From: Candidatus Kuenenia stuttgartensis | GTDB lineage: Bacteria; Planctomycetota; Planctomycetia; Isosphaerales; Isosphaeraceae | Assembly (NCBI GenBank): GCA_945872325.1 | Contig: CAMBZY010000166.1 | Location: 1 to 7,051, forward strand | Length of the DNA stretch: 7,051 nt | Direction of reading: 5' to 3' | Shown: positions 6,022-7,051 of the stretch, one piece after another | Numbering within the stretch: position 1 is the stretch's first letter | Layout: each line of letters begins with the position of its first letter | The notes under the pieces: generated by a model | Database searches by the model: none | What the model was told of the DNA's origin: nothing | The model's input: the letters and a program-made list of their open reading frames with translations, nothing else | Made by a program: the position numbers and the translations under genes

Positions 6022-6627
6022 TCAATCTCGACCTGGCAGCATGATTTCATTAAGCCAGATGAAAAGCCCGCAAATCACACACCCGTGATGAATATTGCCG
6101 TTGGCAATTTCCTTGATGATTTCGGACTTGGAGACCCACTCCACTTGCAGTTCTTCGGTCGGATCACCATGCGGTTCAGCCACTTTTACAGCATTCTCCA
6201 GCACAACTGTCCAGATCCGGCTCGTGCCCAGGCTTGGAAGTGACCAGAATCCGCCCAAAAGCCGGGCATTCTCCGCCTTATAGCCGGTCTCCTCAAGCAA
6301 TTCGCGGTGTGCGGCTGTGATTGCATCTTCGCCTGGGTCGATCAGTCCACCTGGCGTCTCCAAACTATCCGTTCTGGATCCAACCCGAAACTGGCGGACC
6401 ATCAGGACACGTCCTTCCGGGTCCGTTGCAATCACATGAACAGCGTCTGCAATTTCGGCGACAAAAAAATCATGCTCCTTTGTCGATAATTGCGATTTAT
6501 ATCGTTCCTTGCGGAGCTTGAAAAGCCAGGTGTCAAGCAATGGCTGATCATGCCCTGGTTCAAATACCCAGCTCGGCGAACAGCTTTCAGGCCAGGCTTC
6601 CGGCGGTTTGGCAGATCCGTTTTTCAT
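6022..6627 (-). CDS. Nudix hydrolase, ADP-ribose pyrophosphatase-like
   Basis: This cytoplasmic hydrolase of 201 residues should cleave a nucleoside diphosphate linked to another moiety, most likely a nucleotide sugar. The Nudix box is a perfect match to GX5EX7REUXEEXGU at 94-116: Gly94, Glu100, Arg108-Glu109, Glu112-Glu113 and Gly115, the Glu residues binding Mg or Mn. Upstream, HVIATDPEGRVLMVRQFRVG (64-83) and LETPGGLIDPGE (89-100) resemble ADP-ribose pyrophosphatases. Downstream, where those enzymes usually carry a short loop with a further catalytic acidic residue, this protein reads GGFWSLPSLGTSRIWTV (125-141) without an obvious Glu, so the substrate may differ. The first 50 residues form an N-terminal extension like that of the ADP-ribose subgroup. 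Its ATG (6625-6627) overlaps the stop of the upstream HAD gene as ATGA, indicating translational coupling. Its 3' end faces the GT-C-like gene across 34 bases. Confidence 0.94.
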   Translation of the reverse strand: MKNGSAKPPEAWPESCSPSWVFEPGHDQPLLDTWLFKLRKERYKSQLSTKEHDFFVAEIADAVHVIATDPEGRVLMVRQFRVGSRTDSLETPGGLIDPGEDAITAAHRELLEETGYKAENARLLGGFWSLPSLGTSRIWTVVLENAVKVAEPHGDPTEELQVEWVSKSEIIKEIANGNIHHGCVICGLFIWLNEIMLPGRD

Positions 6628-7051
6628 CCGTTTTTTCTTTCCATGATGATTCGAATCACTTCCGACACGCCGTGCCCAGCATTGTCAGGCGCAATCCAGT
6701 GAGCGTTTTGTTTTACAAAATCGGCTGAATGGCCCATGGCAACCCCCCAACCAGCTTGGGCAATCATCGGGACATCGTTTGCGTCGTCGCCAACAGCACA
6801 AATCTCTGACCCTGCTATGCCCCAGCCATCAGCAATTGTCTTCAAGGCTGTCCATTTATTGGCATCGCGTCGCAAGACTTCGCACATCCAGGCCACATAA
6901 TGAGGGCTTTTTTGGACAAACATCTGATACTCGCCAGGCGATTGCATTTCCAGGTCGTCGTGAATCCGCTGCATCTGCTCGCGAGTTCCAGCAGCACACA
7001 AGTGGAAATGCCCCTCCAAGAATGATTCTCGATCCCTCCAATGAGGATCAA
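6624..7051 (-). CDS. HAD phosphatase, Cof-like (HAD-IIB), C-terminal part
   Basis: The frame is open from the right edge (7051) to a TGA at 6624-6626, so only the C-terminal 142 or so residues are visible and the N-terminal DxD nucleophile motif lies outside. The visible part contains the end of a C2-type cap domain and the last core motifs. The motif III lysine is in ANKWTALK (Lys codon 6855-6857). Motif IV is GDDAND (Asp codons 6786-6788 and 6774-6776), which binds Mg. The typical Cof-family sequence AGWGVAMGHSADFVKQNA follows. Such enzymes dephosphorylate small phosphorylated metabolites, often sugar phosphates or flavin precursors, in the cytoplasm; the actual substrate cannot be read here. 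A TTG at 7017-7019 is not a credible start, because the frame continues upstream with cap-domain sequence. The stop overlaps the Nudix start, so the two genes are probably one operon with the HAD gene first. Confidence 0.92.
   Translation of the reverse strand, partial: DPHWRDRESFLEGHFHLCAAGTREQMQRIHDDLEMQSPGEYQMFVQKSPHYVAWMCEVLRRDANKWTALKTIADGWGIAGSEICAVGDDANDVPMIAQAGWGVAMGHSADFVKQNAHWIAPDNAGHGVSEVIRIIMERKNG

Overview
The window reads like chromosomal DNA of a Planctomycetota bacterium. The evidence is a secreted Cys-type sulfatase, a ManA of the short zinc type that planctomycetes commonly carry, a multi-pass membrane protein whose internal segments resemble a planctomycete family I know only by recollection, and weak or absent Shine-Dalgarno sites before most starts. 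The taxonomic call is inference. Base composition looks even and mid-GC by eye. I see no transposase, integrase, CRISPR array, tRNA or rRNA.

Layout. Bases 1-409 are a mostly non-coding leader. It may hold the first codons of a leftward gene at the extreme left, two overlapping promoter-like sequences at 246-285, and two doubtful micro-ORFs (288-413 and 301-396). Bases 410-1420 encode mannose-6-phosphate isomerase (manA). It overlaps by 16 bases an uncharacterised polytopic membrane protein (1405-2604). A 93-base gap contains the best sigma70-like promoter in the window (2626-2654). It is followed by a secreted sulfatase (2698-4245), whose stop codon overlaps the first candidate start of a large polytopic membrane protein with GT-C-like signatures (up to 5987). 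All four genes point right. After a 34-base convergent junction, two leftward genes follow: a Nudix hydrolase (6022-6627) and, upstream of it and cut by the right edge, a Cof-type HAD phosphatase (6624-7051). These two also share an ATGA overlap.

How the genes may work together. ManA links fructose-6-phosphate and mannose-6-phosphate and so supports mannose or GDP-mannose metabolism. The sulfatase removes sulfate esters outside the cytoplasm, as expected of an organism living on or modifying sulfated polysaccharides. The adjacent GT-C-like membrane protein, if it is an enzyme, would act on lipid-linked sugars at the periplasmic face. A shared carbohydrate theme is plausible but not shown. The Nudix and HAD pair is a typical cytoplasmic phosphate-metabolism or house-cleaning couple and need not be related to the rightward genes.

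I did not find a convincing new multi-gene system. The parts most worth a second look are the two uncharacterised membrane proteins, the coupling of the sulfatase to one of them, and the manA leader.
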